DNA from: Phycisphaerales bacterium
Lineage (GTDB): Bacteria; Planctomycetota; Phycisphaerae; Phycisphaerales; UBA1924
Direction of reading: 5' to 3'
Length of the DNA: 39,241 nucleotides
Assembly (NCBI GenBank): GCA_029260315.1
Contig: JAJDDM010000066.1
Coordinates: 1 to 39,241 of the forward strand
The notes beneath the pieces were generated by a model. That model was not told where the DNA came from. It saw only the letters and a list, made by a program, of their open reading frames with translations, and ran no database searches. The translations under genes and the position numbers were made by a program. Positions 24,834 through 32,426 of this stretch are shown here, in pieces (the first letter of the stretch is position 1; every line of letters starts with the position of its first letter).

Positions 24834-26423
24834 ATGCATCGACCCAGCAATTCCATCGTTTCCTTCCTTGCCGTCGGCGTCTCGGGCGTGGCCATCGCGG
24901 TCAGCAGCGCGAGCGCCCAGTGCGACATCGCCGTCGATGAAAAGCTGACACGGGACGTACCCGACGAGCAGCACATCGGGCGCTCGGCGGCACTCGACGG
25001 CGACGTGATCGTTATCGGAGCACGCAACGACGACGATCTGGGCTCCAACGCCGGGGCGGCCTATGTCTTCCGGCGCTCGAACGAGCAGTGGACGTTCGAG
25101 CAGAAGCTGACGGCTTCCAACGGCGTCGACTTCGCCAACTTCGGCGAGACCGTCGCGATCCAGGGCGACACGATCGTCGTCGGCGCTCCGAACCACGACG
25201 AGTTTCTCGACGGCGGCGGCATCCTTCGTCGGGTCGGTCGTATTTACATCTTCGACTTCGATGGCGCGCAATGGACAGAGACCGCGACGCTCATGGCCTC
25301 GGACGCGCAGATCTTTGATAACTACGGGTACGACGTCGCGATCGACGGCGACGTGATCGTCTCGGGCGCTCGCGACGAGGATACCGCGTGTGACGACGAT
25401 CCGGATCCGCTCATCCGCGAGAACTGCAACTCCGGCGCGGCGTACATCATCCGCTTCGACGGGAACACCTGGGTCGAGGAGCAGAAGCTCGTCGCGTCGG
25501 ACACCGAGGTGCGCGATCAGTTCGGCGAGGCCGTCGCGATCCAGGGGGACACAGCGGTCATCGGCGCGTACAGCGAGAGCAATACGACGATCATGTGCCC
25601 CCCGGGCTGCAACAACGACGGCGCCGGCGCGGTCTATATCTACAGGCACAACGGCGCAGAGTGGGTCGAGACCCAGAAGCTCGTCGCGCCCGACAGCCGG
25701 GACGTCTTCGACTGGTTCGGCGCCGACGTCGCGATCGATGGCGATCGCATCATCATGGGCGCAGAGGCCGACAGCGAGCTCGCGCCCAGCGCCGGCTCGG
25801 CGTACATCTTCCAGCTCGATCCCGACACCGACCAGTGGCTCTTCGAGCAGAAGATCAACGCCTCGGACGCCTCCTTCGGCGCGTTCTATGGCAACGTCGT
25901 CGACATCCGGGGCGAGTTCGCGATCGTCGGCGCCGAGCAGGACGACGCCGTCAACTCGAACGGCGGCGGCGCCTACGTCTATCGCTTTGATGGCGACGAG
26001 TGGGTCGAGCTCAGCAAGCTGACCGCCTCCGACAGCCAGTCGTTCGATCAGCTCGGCACGGCCGTGGCTTTGGGCGACAACGTTGCGCTGGTCAGCGCCA
26101 TCTTCGACGAGGACGACGGCGGGTTCAACACCGGGTCCGCGTACATCTTCCGTGGCATCGCCGACTGCGACGCCAACGGTGCGCTCGATGCCTGCGACAT
26201 CCTTGACGGCGAGCCCGACGTCGATGGCAACGGCATCCCGGATGTCTGCGAGGGCTGCGCCGCGGATCTCGACGGTGACGGCGACGCGGACGCGGATGAT
26301 TTCTTCGCGTACCTCGACGCCTTCGCCGCGGGCGATCTGGCGACGTGCGACATTGACGTGGACGGCGATTGCGACGCCGACGATTTCTTTGGGTATCTGG
26401 ACAGATTTGCCCAGGGATGCTAA
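24834..26423 (+). CDS. FG-GAP repeat protein with TSP3-like spacer and GC-type dockerin
   Basis: Exported (MHRPSNSIVSFLAVGVSGVA leader, cut after ASA). The body has seven FG-GAP_2-type repeats of about 60 residues, each of the form G.AVAI.GD.IVIGA...D......GAAYVF followed by W.E.QKL.ASD: for example ALDGDVIVIGARNDDD, AIQGDTIVVGAPNHDE, AIDGDVIVSGARDED, AIQGDTAVIGAYSES, AIDGDRIIMGAEAD and DIRGEFAIVGAEQDD. Before the tail sits a short spacer, DCDANGALDACDILDG then DVDGNGIPDVCEG, like the thrombospondin type 3-style motif common in planctomycete secreted proteins. The four-cysteine dockerin runs from Cys475 and ends DRFAQGC. The start at 24834 has GGAGAGAG close upstream. The TAA is followed within 80 bases by a different, lower-GC block. 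Confidence 0.9.
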   Translation: MHRPSNSIVSFLAVGVSGVAIAVSSASAQCDIAVDEKLTRDVPDEQHIGRSAALDGDVIVIGARNDDDLGSNAGAAYVFRRSNEQWTFEQKLTASNGVDFANFGETVAIQGDTIVVGAPNHDEFLDGGGILRRVGRIYIFDFDGAQWTETATLMASDAQIFDNYGYDVAIDGDVIVSGARDEDTACDDDPDPLIRENCNSGAAYIIRFDGNTWVEEQKLVASDTEVRDQFGEAVAIQGDTAVIGAYSESNTTIMCPPGCNNDGAGAVYIYRHNGAEWVETQKLVAPDSRDVFDWFGADVAIDGDRIIMGAEADSELAPSAGSAYIFQLDPDTDQWLFEQKINASDASFGAFYGNVVDIRGEFAIVGAEQDDAVNSNGGGAYVYRFDGDEWVELSKLTASDSQSFDQLGTAVALGDNVALVSAIFDEDDGGFNTGSAYIFRGIADCDANGALDACDILDGEPDVDGNGIPDVCEGCAADLDGDGDADADDFFAYLDAFAAGDLATCDIDVDGDCDADDFFGYLDRFAQGC

Positions 26424-26441
26424 CATCGCCCTGTCACAGAG

Positions 26442-26457
26442 GCAGATGCTCATCTGC
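26442..26457. promoter_or_regulatory. Dyad upstream of the low-GC block, candidate operator
   Basis: GCAGATG (26442-26448) and CATCTGC (26451-26457) form a perfect 7-bp dyad with a two-base centre. It ends nine bases before a TTGACA box. A two-base loop argues against a terminator and for a dimer-binding site; a role in ending the upstream gene cannot be excluded. Confidence 0.4.
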
Positions 26458-26466
26458 GAATTGCAG

Positions 26467-26495
26467 TTGACAGCATCCGATAAACCAAGTAATTT
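26467..26495 (+). promoter_or_regulatory. Candidate promoter giving a leaderless transcript
   Basis: TTGACA (26467-26472) is followed after exactly 17 bases by TAATTT (26490-26495), which keeps the first two and the last base of the -10 consensus. Transcription would start about seven bases later, at or beside the ATG at 26502. This agrees with the lack of any Shine-Dalgarno sequence before that ATG. Confidence 0.5.
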
Positions 26496-26501
26496 GGGTT
26501 G

Positions 26502-27665
26502 ATGAGTCCGATTTGGACAAACCAGCAGCGGGATTCGCGATGGCTTGTCTGGTTGGTGGTGTCGTGTGCCTTGTCGCTCGGCACAACCGTAGCGGCGCAG
26601 TCGCCTACCAAGGCGGATGTGGCAGCCTGGTTCGACCGAGAATGGGATCGCGCGCAGCAGATGCCGAATCTCGGCGACGGGTCGCTCTGCTGGCGGGTAG
26701 AGTTTTGGGATCTCCCCGCGAATCCGGAAAAAGAGCTCGCCAACCTTCGGGAGCAGGTTGAGGGTCGCCCCGACCACCCCGCTCGGCATCAAGTTGCTCG
26801 CATAGAGAGGATTCTCGCAGGCAATCCTCCGCACAGGCTACGTTGTCTGTGGGCTCACAACGAGGACCACTGGCGCGTCAACACCACCTTTGGTAATAGC
26901 GCCTTCGCCGACACCGCCATGGCAGGCAACACTGTCTGGCGTCTCTCCCATAGCCAACTGATGGTCGGTACCGACAAGACTCAACCGGCAATGCAGACCG
27001 TCATGTCCGAACTCTACACGTTCTGGCCGGAGGTCAATCGTCTGGTCTTCGGCGGCCTCAGCCATGGCGTCATATCTGGGATTCGTCGGGGCGAGCTTCG
27101 CTGGGACGGGCGAGAGTGGCGAGTGACCATGTCGTTCGGACCCCCTGACGGCGCACCGAACTTTGAGTCTGTGATATCGGGCCGCTGGGACAATGCTCTC
27201 GATCGCGGCTTTGTCGAGCGCGAGATCATCACTATCAGCGTTCCGAAGCCGGAGACGGTCGGCACTGAGTATCGATACTCTGACTGGCAACTTGTTGCGC
27301 CACTGAATCAGTGGATTGCGAGCAGGGTAGAAGACGTGACGCCGGGCGGTCGGGTGCAACGTGCGTATGTCTTCGATTCCTGGCGACCGGGTGGCGAGGG
27401 TGACTTCGAAGAGGTACTGGCAGTCCCGAGCCCGAATGCGACTGATCCCGTGCGTGGCGAGCTCTTATTCACGCGCCTCGTCGACTATCGTCGCAACGCG
27501 GTCCGTGAACGCAAGAACGCACAGGAGCAGTTCGCCCGAGCCGTTCCAATCAGGCAGCCGGGCGGGCCGAGTATCTGGCGGAGTTGGCTCGGTTGGGTCT
27601 CGGCAGCCGCGCTCGCGACCGGGCTCGTTGTTCTCTATATCCACCGTCGTTCGACGACACACTGA
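26502..27665 (+). CDS. Unknown exported protein with C-terminal membrane anchor
   Basis: I do not recognise a family. A signal sequence (WLVWLVVSCALSLGTTVAAQ ends near residue 34) is followed by about 315 soluble residues, and one transmembrane helix near the C-terminus (WLGWVSAAALATGLVVLYI) with a short basic cytoplasmic tail (HRRSTTH). The middle has features of an outer-membrane lipoprotein carrier-like sheet, such as NTVWRLSHSQLMV and ELRWDGREWRVTM, but the match is too weak to name. It lacks a dockerin, unlike all genes to its left. Codon and base use are clearly less GC-rich (row 26461-26520 is 25/60 G+C by hand count). No ribosome site precedes the ATG at 26502; a TTG at 26499 is also in frame. 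It is probably first in an operon with the two genes that follow. Confidence 0.75.
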   Translation: MSPIWTNQQRDSRWLVWLVVSCALSLGTTVAAQSPTKADVAAWFDREWDRAQQMPNLGDGSLCWRVEFWDLPANPEKELANLREQVEGRPDHPARHQVARIERILAGNPPHRLRCLWAHNEDHWRVNTTFGNSAFADTAMAGNTVWRLSHSQLMVGTDKTQPAMQTVMSELYTFWPEVNRLVFGGLSHGVISGIRRGELRWDGREWRVTMSFGPPDGAPNFESVISGRWDNALDRGFVEREIITISVPKPETVGTEYRYSDWQLVAPLNQWIASRVEDVTPGGRVQRAYVFDSWRPGGEGDFEEVLAVPSPNATDPVRGELLFTRLVDYRRNAVRERKNAQEQFARAVPIRQPGGPSIWRSWLGWVSAAALATGLVVLYIHRRSTTH

Positions 27666-27711
27666 GTTGGCACACTGAACACATATGCTCTTATTCAAGG
27701 AGAACACAACC

Positions 27712-28125
27712 ATGGACACCAACAACTACCGCACGCCCCCACGACCACGGCAGGTTCGTTATTTGGCATGGGCTTGCTGTTCCGTGCCGTTTGTCTTTGT
27801 CGGTGGTACGTTCGCGAGTTTGTGCTTTAAGCACATAACAATACCCTGCTGCACTGCCGGCACCGGTGCAAGCTGTTCGGCCGGGGGTGCCGCTGGCACA
27901 ATATACTGGACCTGCAAGGGCACGTTTGATGGACCGGCGGAGGTCGATGCCGTGACCGACCCGGGCCCGGGCCAGTCGGGTCAGGATGATCATGACAGCG
28001 GCACCCCTCAGCCTTGCGTTGAGACCTCCCGGACGTGTGGTGCCACGCCTAACACATGTGTCGCCACGGAGCTGGAAAAGGAATGCGTAAACACCTTTCT
28101 GGCGGGTAACCCCTGCACAGGGTGA
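27712..28125 (+). CDS. Cysteine-rich membrane-anchored small protein
   Basis: A 137-residue protein of unknown family with 12 cysteines. A single hydrophobic segment (YLAWACCSVPFVFVGGTFAS) after a basic N-terminus (RTPPRPRQVR) suggests N-in anchoring with the rest outside. The exported part has CC in ITIPCCTAGTG, then single Cys residues at SCS, WTCKG, QPCVE, RTCGA, NTCVA, KECVN and NPCTG, all fit for several disulfides. The middle is acidic and low-complexity (DPGPGQSGQDDHDSG). The ATG at 27712 has AAGGAG nine bases upstream; an upstream frame to 27685 would add nine residues. It lies 46 bases after the previous gene and five bases before the MauE-pseudopilin gene, so co-expression with a disulfide-related membrane protein is likely. 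Its role is not known. Confidence 0.7.
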   Translation: MDTNNYRTPPRPRQVRYLAWACCSVPFVFVGGTFASLCFKHITIPCCTAGTGASCSAGGAAGTIYWTCKGTFDGPAEVDAVTDPGPGQSGQDDHDSGTPQPCVETSRTCGATPNTCVATELEKECVNTFLAGNPCTG

Positions 28126-28130
28126 CCTGA

Positions 28131-29399
28131 TTGACCGGACAGTCTATCCAAATGCGAGATGCCGACACCTCGCGACCGCGAGTTGGTGTCCGGCGATGGG
28201 CCGGACGCCGGTTGGTCGATATGTTCATGTTGTTGCTGTTGATCGCGAGCTTGCTAAAAATGGCCGATATCCCTCGGTTTGAGGATGCCGTGCTGACTTG
28301 GCCACTCGTGCCGCATTGGGCTACATTTCCAGTCGCCCTCGCCGTCGCAAATCTTGAGCTTGCCATCGCTTTGGGCTGGTTTCTGAGGCTATTCCCACGG
28401 ACCGCATTCAGCGCTGCGGCGGTTGGCCTCGTCGTTTCGATCGCCGTATTTTTAACATATATTGGATCGACAGAAGCCCCGGACTGCGGTTGTTTCGGAG
28501 TGCTCACCGCTTATTACAGCCGCATCGACACCGCCGAGCGAGTCGTTCTGCGAAACGTGGGGTTTCTATCGCTGCTGCTTGCCGGCGGCATCCTGGGATA
28601 TGGGCGAACAACGCCGCCACCTCCAAGCCGCGGCCACCTATCCGATTCACACCGCAATGATGGCTTTACGATTCTTGAACTCCTGGTGACCATCGCCCTG
28701 ATCACGGTGATTATCTCTCTTTTGAGCCCTCTGCTCGGTGAGGGACGAAAGACGGCACAGCGCGCCGTTTCTCTGTCCAATCTGCGGCAGCACACAGGGG
28801 TATTCTCGGTTTACTCCAACGATCACGAGGGCCGGTTCCCCTACTTCGTTTATCGCGACGCCCAAGCTGTCGTGCGATGCGGTGGTGTCGCGATTACAAT
28901 AGACCACTGGTTTTCCTACTCGAGATGGAATCTCGCGCTCGCCAATGGGTATTATGACGGCGACTGCAATAATGACTCGTTTTATCCACCCAACTACCCA
29001 CGAGGCCTGGGCGAGAACGCCGTACGGGCTGGCATCAGCCCATATTATTATGGATGTGCGTTCATCGCTCGCCCAGCATATTGGAATCCCGCGACTCGAA
29101 CGGGGCCGTCGCAGTGGGGTTCCACCAGGCAGGCCGGTGTCCTTTTTCCGGCGTATAAGGGGTTGCTCTTTGCATACTATCCGCTATTTATCGAGATCCG
29201 GCCCGGCTTGGAACGGATATCCCGCCTGAGGCTCCCTATCGGCTTCGTTGATGGGCACGCGGAGTCCGTCGCGTTCGGGCGGATACGCAGCGGCTACGAA
29301 CGCGGCGACGGGCGTTTCGGCGGCGGATCACACCACTTCTCGGACGGTCCAGGCGGCTTGCACACGCTTGATGGTGTCCAGGGGCGTGATATTGAATGA
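28131..29399 (+). CDS. MauE/DoxX-like redox membrane protein fused to a pseudopilin
   Basis: One uninterrupted frame encodes two usually separate proteins. Residues 1-160 have four transmembrane helices (VDMFMLLLLIASLLKMA; FPVALAVANLELAIALGWFL; TAFSAAAVGLVVSIAVFLTY; VVLRNVGFLSLLLAGGILGY) and the CGCFG motif between helices 3 and 4, as in the MauE/DoxX redox-associated family. After a Pro-rich linker (TTPPPPSRGHLSDSHRNDG) comes a prepilin signal, G178 then FTILELLVTIALITVI, with Glu at +5. A pseudopilin body of 240 residues follows, with IGFVDGHAESVAFG near its end like planctomycete H-x9-DG proteins and three Cys. Four helices put both ends in the cytoplasm, which is where prepilin peptidase cuts. 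The TTG at 28131 has AGGGTGA upstream; ATG at 28152 is an alternative without one. Low G+C (row 28921-28980 is 31/60). Confidence 0.82.
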   Translation: MTGQSIQMRDADTSRPRVGVRRWAGRRLVDMFMLLLLIASLLKMADIPRFEDAVLTWPLVPHWATFPVALAVANLELAIALGWFLRLFPRTAFSAAAVGLVVSIAVFLTYIGSTEAPDCGCFGVLTAYYSRIDTAERVVLRNVGFLSLLLAGGILGYGRTTPPPPSRGHLSDSHRNDGFTILELLVTIALITVIISLLSPLLGEGRKTAQRAVSLSNLRQHTGVFSVYSNDHEGRFPYFVYRDAQAVVRCGGVAITIDHWFSYSRWNLALANGYYDGDCNNDSFYPPNYPRGLGENAVRAGISPYYYGCAFIARPAYWNPATRTGPSQWGSTRQAGVLFPAYKGLLFAYYPLFIEIRPGLERISRLRLPIGFVDGHAESVAFGRIRSGYERGDGRFGGGSHHFSDGPGGLHTLDGVQGRDIE

Positions 29400-29438
29400 T
29401 TCGATAATGCCACACGGACCCCTTGTTACCACTGTTTA

Positions 29439-29702
29439 TGCGACGGCTCGCTGGTCATCGCCGGCGGAAAGGCGGTGCACGCCAACACCTTCGGCAACGG
29501 GGGCGACGTCGTCGTGATCGGCACCGACGCGGATTGTGCCGCGGACCTCGACGGCGACAACGACACCGACGCCGACGATTTCTTCGCGTATCTCGACGCT
29601 TTCGCGAGTGGCGACTTTGGCGTTTGCGACATCGACGGCGACGAGGACTGCGACGCCGACGACTTCTTCGGTTATTTGGACCTGTTCGCCCAGGGCTGCT
29701 GA
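29439..29702 (+). pseudogene. Headless 3' end of a GC-type dockerin gene
   Basis: The frame reads CDGSLVIAGGKAVHANTFG, then NGGDVVVIGTDADC and a complete, undamaged four-cysteine dockerin (DLDGDNDTDADDFFAYLD, DIDGDEDCDADDFFGYLD, ending LFAQGC). There is no start codon with a ribosome site, no signal peptide and only about 30 residues of body. It begins 40 bases after the stop of the MauE-pseudopilin gene. High G+C returns here. The simplest reading is that the low-GC block replaced the 5' part of this gene, leaving its tail. A start at GTG 29475 is possible but would give a 75-residue cytoplasmic dockerin. Confidence 0.75.
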
Positions 29703-29740
29703 GTCCGGATACCCGAAAGATCATTCTGTAGCATCGCACA

Positions 29741-29770
29741 CCGCCCCGCGCCGAACGGGGCGGTTTTTTT
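29741..29770 (+). terminator. Strong Rho-independent terminator
   Basis: CCGCCCCG (29741-29748) pairs perfectly with CGGGGCGG (29756-29763) around a seven-base loop and is followed by seven T residues. It is 38 bases after the dockerin tail fragment, showing that this was the 3' end of a real transcription unit. Confidence 0.95.
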
Positions 29771-29893
29771 ATTGCCGCTGCGCGTGAGCGACGACCGGCG
29801 GCTCCGTTCGCTCTTAGGCCAGAGTGCAGGAAACGCGCCGCTGTGACGCGAGAACTCCGGTCCAACACCCGCTCTATTGAGTAGGAGCACGCC

Positions 29894-32182
29894 ATGTCCA
29901 ATGAGCCACAGCCGTACCGCCGCCCCAAGGCTCGCTGTCGCGCCGCGGTCCTCGCCGTTCTTGCCGGGCTTGCGCCCGCGGCCCTCGCCCAGCGCGGCGG
30001 CCCGTCCCAGGATCCCAAGGCGTACATCATCGTCAGCACCGATGAGATGCGGCTGAAATGGAACGCCGACCAGGGCGAGAACGGGCGAGGCCGCGGCGAG
30101 ATCTTCTATACCGCCTGGGCCTACTGGCCCGTCGAGGTCTGCGAGGGCAAGAACCCCGGCACCGTGACCGAGGGCCCGATCGGCGGGACGAGCGAGTTCC
30201 CCTCCGGCGCGATCGTCGACGACGGCAACGGCGGCAAGACCATCGAGCCGGCGACGGTCGAGCTCGCCGCGAGGTTTATGTTCGCCAAGGCCGACTGCCC
30301 CGTGCCCAATTACGTCGAGCTCGACGTGCTGGTCTGGGAGGAGGACAGCAACAAGGAACTCAAGGACTATGTGCAGAAGATCGCCGACGCCATCGACGAC
30401 GCGGAGGCCGACGAGGACCTCACCGGCGGCATCGCGGGGGTCATCGCGCAGACCATCTCGACACTGATCGACGTGCTGACCAAGGACGCCGACGATCCGG
30501 TCGGCAAGTTTCGAGGCCAGATGTCCTTCCCCGATCCATGCACGTCGATGTTCACTGTGACGCGAACGATCGAGCTCGAGAGCATGGCTACGAATCTGTG
30601 GAACGATGTCTCGGCGGAGGCCGAGGATGGCGAGAACTACGAGGATCACGGCATCGACCCTCCCGACATCATCGGTGAGATGGACTTTGTCATCTCGGGC
30701 GGGTCGGTCTTCAATAAGTACAGCGCCCATGTCCACGAGGATGATCCGCCCAGCGACGACGAGACCCATGAGGATCCGATGAGCAGCGATTTCGGCCAGC
30801 CCGACGAGGCCAAGATCCAGTCGAGCTCTTTCGTCGCCCGCCCCGTGCCCTCCGACGAATCGAACCGGGGCCTGGCGTATCGCTTCCCGCTCGACACCGA
30901 CAACGACCTGGACACGGGCTCGCCCGACTGGCCGACCATCGGCGCCGAGTACGAGATGCGCGTCACCTTCGACGACGCCGGCGAGCCCCAGGGCGAACTG
31001 CGCGTCTGGGACGACCGGCGTGGCTTCGTTCGCGCCGGCGAGTTGTACGACGTGGGCCTCAACGTCGGGCGCACGCAGGTCTGGGCCCAGGTATTGCTCG
31101 ATGACATCGGCAACCCCGACGGCAGTGAGGTGGCGAGCTGGGTCGTCGTTGAGCGCGACGCCGACGTATTGAGCGTCTATCCGCCGACGCCCGAGGAGTT
31201 CGCGCCGATCATCCCGATCGATCGCACATACAGCGAGCTTCCGCCGTTTGTAAAGCTGACGACGCCTGGCAACTCGCACATCGATGTCGAGCTCGACGCA
31301 CCGATCGTCATCGAGTTCTCCAAGGTCATGGACCGCCTCAGCGCCGAAGCGGCGCTCCGGATCTTCCCGCCCGTGCCGACCGAGACGCAATGGCGGGGCG
31401 ACACGATGATCGTGCGTCCGCTGCTGCCGCTGATTCCGGCGACCGAGTACACCCTGGTGATCGACGGGCGTCTGGCGCGGGACACGGTCGGCACGCCGCT
31501 GGACAACAACTTCGACGGTGATCTCGGCGACGAGGTGCTGGTGCAGTTCGCCACGGGCGACCCGCGCGTGGCCGTCACCGACGACGCCGGGATCGAGAAG
31601 GGCTTCTTCCTGCCCGGCGAGCCGGCTTTCGCCTCGGTCTCGCCCCAGACGCTCAAGCCCGGGCAGCAAGTCGATCTCTACATGGTCCAGCCTCACACCA
31701 GACTCGTCGAGGGCGAGCGCCTCGAGGATCGCAGCGGCGACGGGGTCGAGCGCGTCCGCGTCTCGGATGATGGCTCGCTCTTTGCAATCTTCGCTCGCGA
31801 GATCCCCGACGGCGAGTACAACCTGGTCGTCGATGCGGACTTGGACGGCGTGTATATTCCCGAGATCGACCTGACCGACAAGACCGGCATCGGCTTCTTC
31901 TACCAACTCGTCGACTGCAACGGCAACGGCATGGACGACGTGATCGACCTGCTCAACGGCGACAGCACCGACGACAACGGCAACGGCATCCCCGATGAGT
32001 GCGAGCAACCGGCGTGCCCCGCCGACCTCGACGGGGATGGCGACACCGACGCCGATGACTTCTTCGCTTATCTCGACGCCTTCGCTTCCGGCGACCTCAC
32101 CGTCTGCGACGTGGACGGCGACGGGGACTGCGACGCCGACGACTTCTTCGGGTATCTCGACCGGTTTGCGCAGGGCTGCTGA
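29894..32182 (+). CDS. Large secreted protein with SbsA-like Ig domain and GC-type dockerin
   Basis: Exported (leader MSNEPQPYRRPKARCRAAVL continues to PAALAQ, about 33 residues). Residues 35-440 are acidic and unassigned (DEMRLKWNADQGENGRGRGE, IEPATVELAARFMFAKADCP). Residues 450-560 match the bacterial Ig-like Big_5/SbsA domain: LDAPIVIEFSKVMDRLSAEA, ALRIFPPVPTETQW, MIVRPLLPLIPATEYTLVID and DTVGTPLDNNFDGD. Another sandwich follows (SVSPQTLKPGQQVDLYMV, EIPDGEYNLVVDADLDGVYI). A TSP3-like spacer, DCNGNGMDDVIDLLNG and DDNGNGIPDECEQ, precedes a four-cysteine dockerin from Cys708 that ends DRFAQGC. The ATG at 29894 has TAGGAG upstream. Length 762 residues. It is the last dockerin gene in the window and lies between two strong terminators, so it is probably transcribed alone. 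Confidence 0.88.
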   Translation: MSNEPQPYRRPKARCRAAVLAVLAGLAPAALAQRGGPSQDPKAYIIVSTDEMRLKWNADQGENGRGRGEIFYTAWAYWPVEVCEGKNPGTVTEGPIGGTSEFPSGAIVDDGNGGKTIEPATVELAARFMFAKADCPVPNYVELDVLVWEEDSNKELKDYVQKIADAIDDAEADEDLTGGIAGVIAQTISTLIDVLTKDADDPVGKFRGQMSFPDPCTSMFTVTRTIELESMATNLWNDVSAEAEDGENYEDHGIDPPDIIGEMDFVISGGSVFNKYSAHVHEDDPPSDDETHEDPMSSDFGQPDEAKIQSSSFVARPVPSDESNRGLAYRFPLDTDNDLDTGSPDWPTIGAEYEMRVTFDDAGEPQGELRVWDDRRGFVRAGELYDVGLNVGRTQVWAQVLLDDIGNPDGSEVASWVVVERDADVLSVYPPTPEEFAPIIPIDRTYSELPPFVKLTTPGNSHIDVELDAPIVIEFSKVMDRLSAEAALRIFPPVPTETQWRGDTMIVRPLLPLIPATEYTLVIDGRLARDTVGTPLDNNFDGDLGDEVLVQFATGDPRVAVTDDAGIEKGFFLPGEPAFASVSPQTLKPGQQVDLYMVQPHTRLVEGERLEDRSGDGVERVRVSDDGSLFAIFAREIPDGEYNLVVDADLDGVYIPEIDLTDKTGIGFFYQLVDCNGNGMDDVIDLLNGDSTDDNGNGIPDECEQPACPADLDGDGDTDADDFFAYLDAFASGDLTVCDVDGDGDCDADDFFGYLDRFAQGC

Positions 32183-32220
32183 CAGAGCACCAACGCGCGC
32201 GCTCGGCTGTCAACTCACAT

Positions 32221-32247
32221 GCGGGCGCCCCCTCTGGGGGCGCCCGC
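32221..32247 (+). terminator. Perfect 12-bp hairpin terminator
   Basis: GCGGGCGCCCCC (32221-32232) and GGGGGCGCCCGC (32236-32247) pair at every position around a three-base loop, followed by ATTCGTTT. It is 38 bases after the stop and separates the dockerin region from the metal efflux operon. Confidence 0.88.
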
Positions 32248-32426
32248 ATTCGTTTCCCCTCAACGCAATGGGCAGGACATTCCACCGTTTGGCGCGTGCG
32301 TCTGGGAGTTGTGGGCACTGGATATCCCACGCGGGTCGGCCGATAGCCTCCGATGGCCCCCGACCGCTGTCGGCGGAATAGGATTCGCAGCTCAGGGGTG
32401 ATTGCTTTCAGAGACTCGACGTGCCG

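Noticed and set aside
29475..29702. Independent 75-residue dockerin protein
   Set aside because: No ribosome site or signal peptide and the coding frame extends upstream without a start, so a broken gene is the better explanation.
7633..32182. Cellulosome locus
   Set aside because: The tails are dockerin-like, but there is no cohesin, scaffoldin or glycoside hydrolase in the window, and most bodies are propellers or binding domains.
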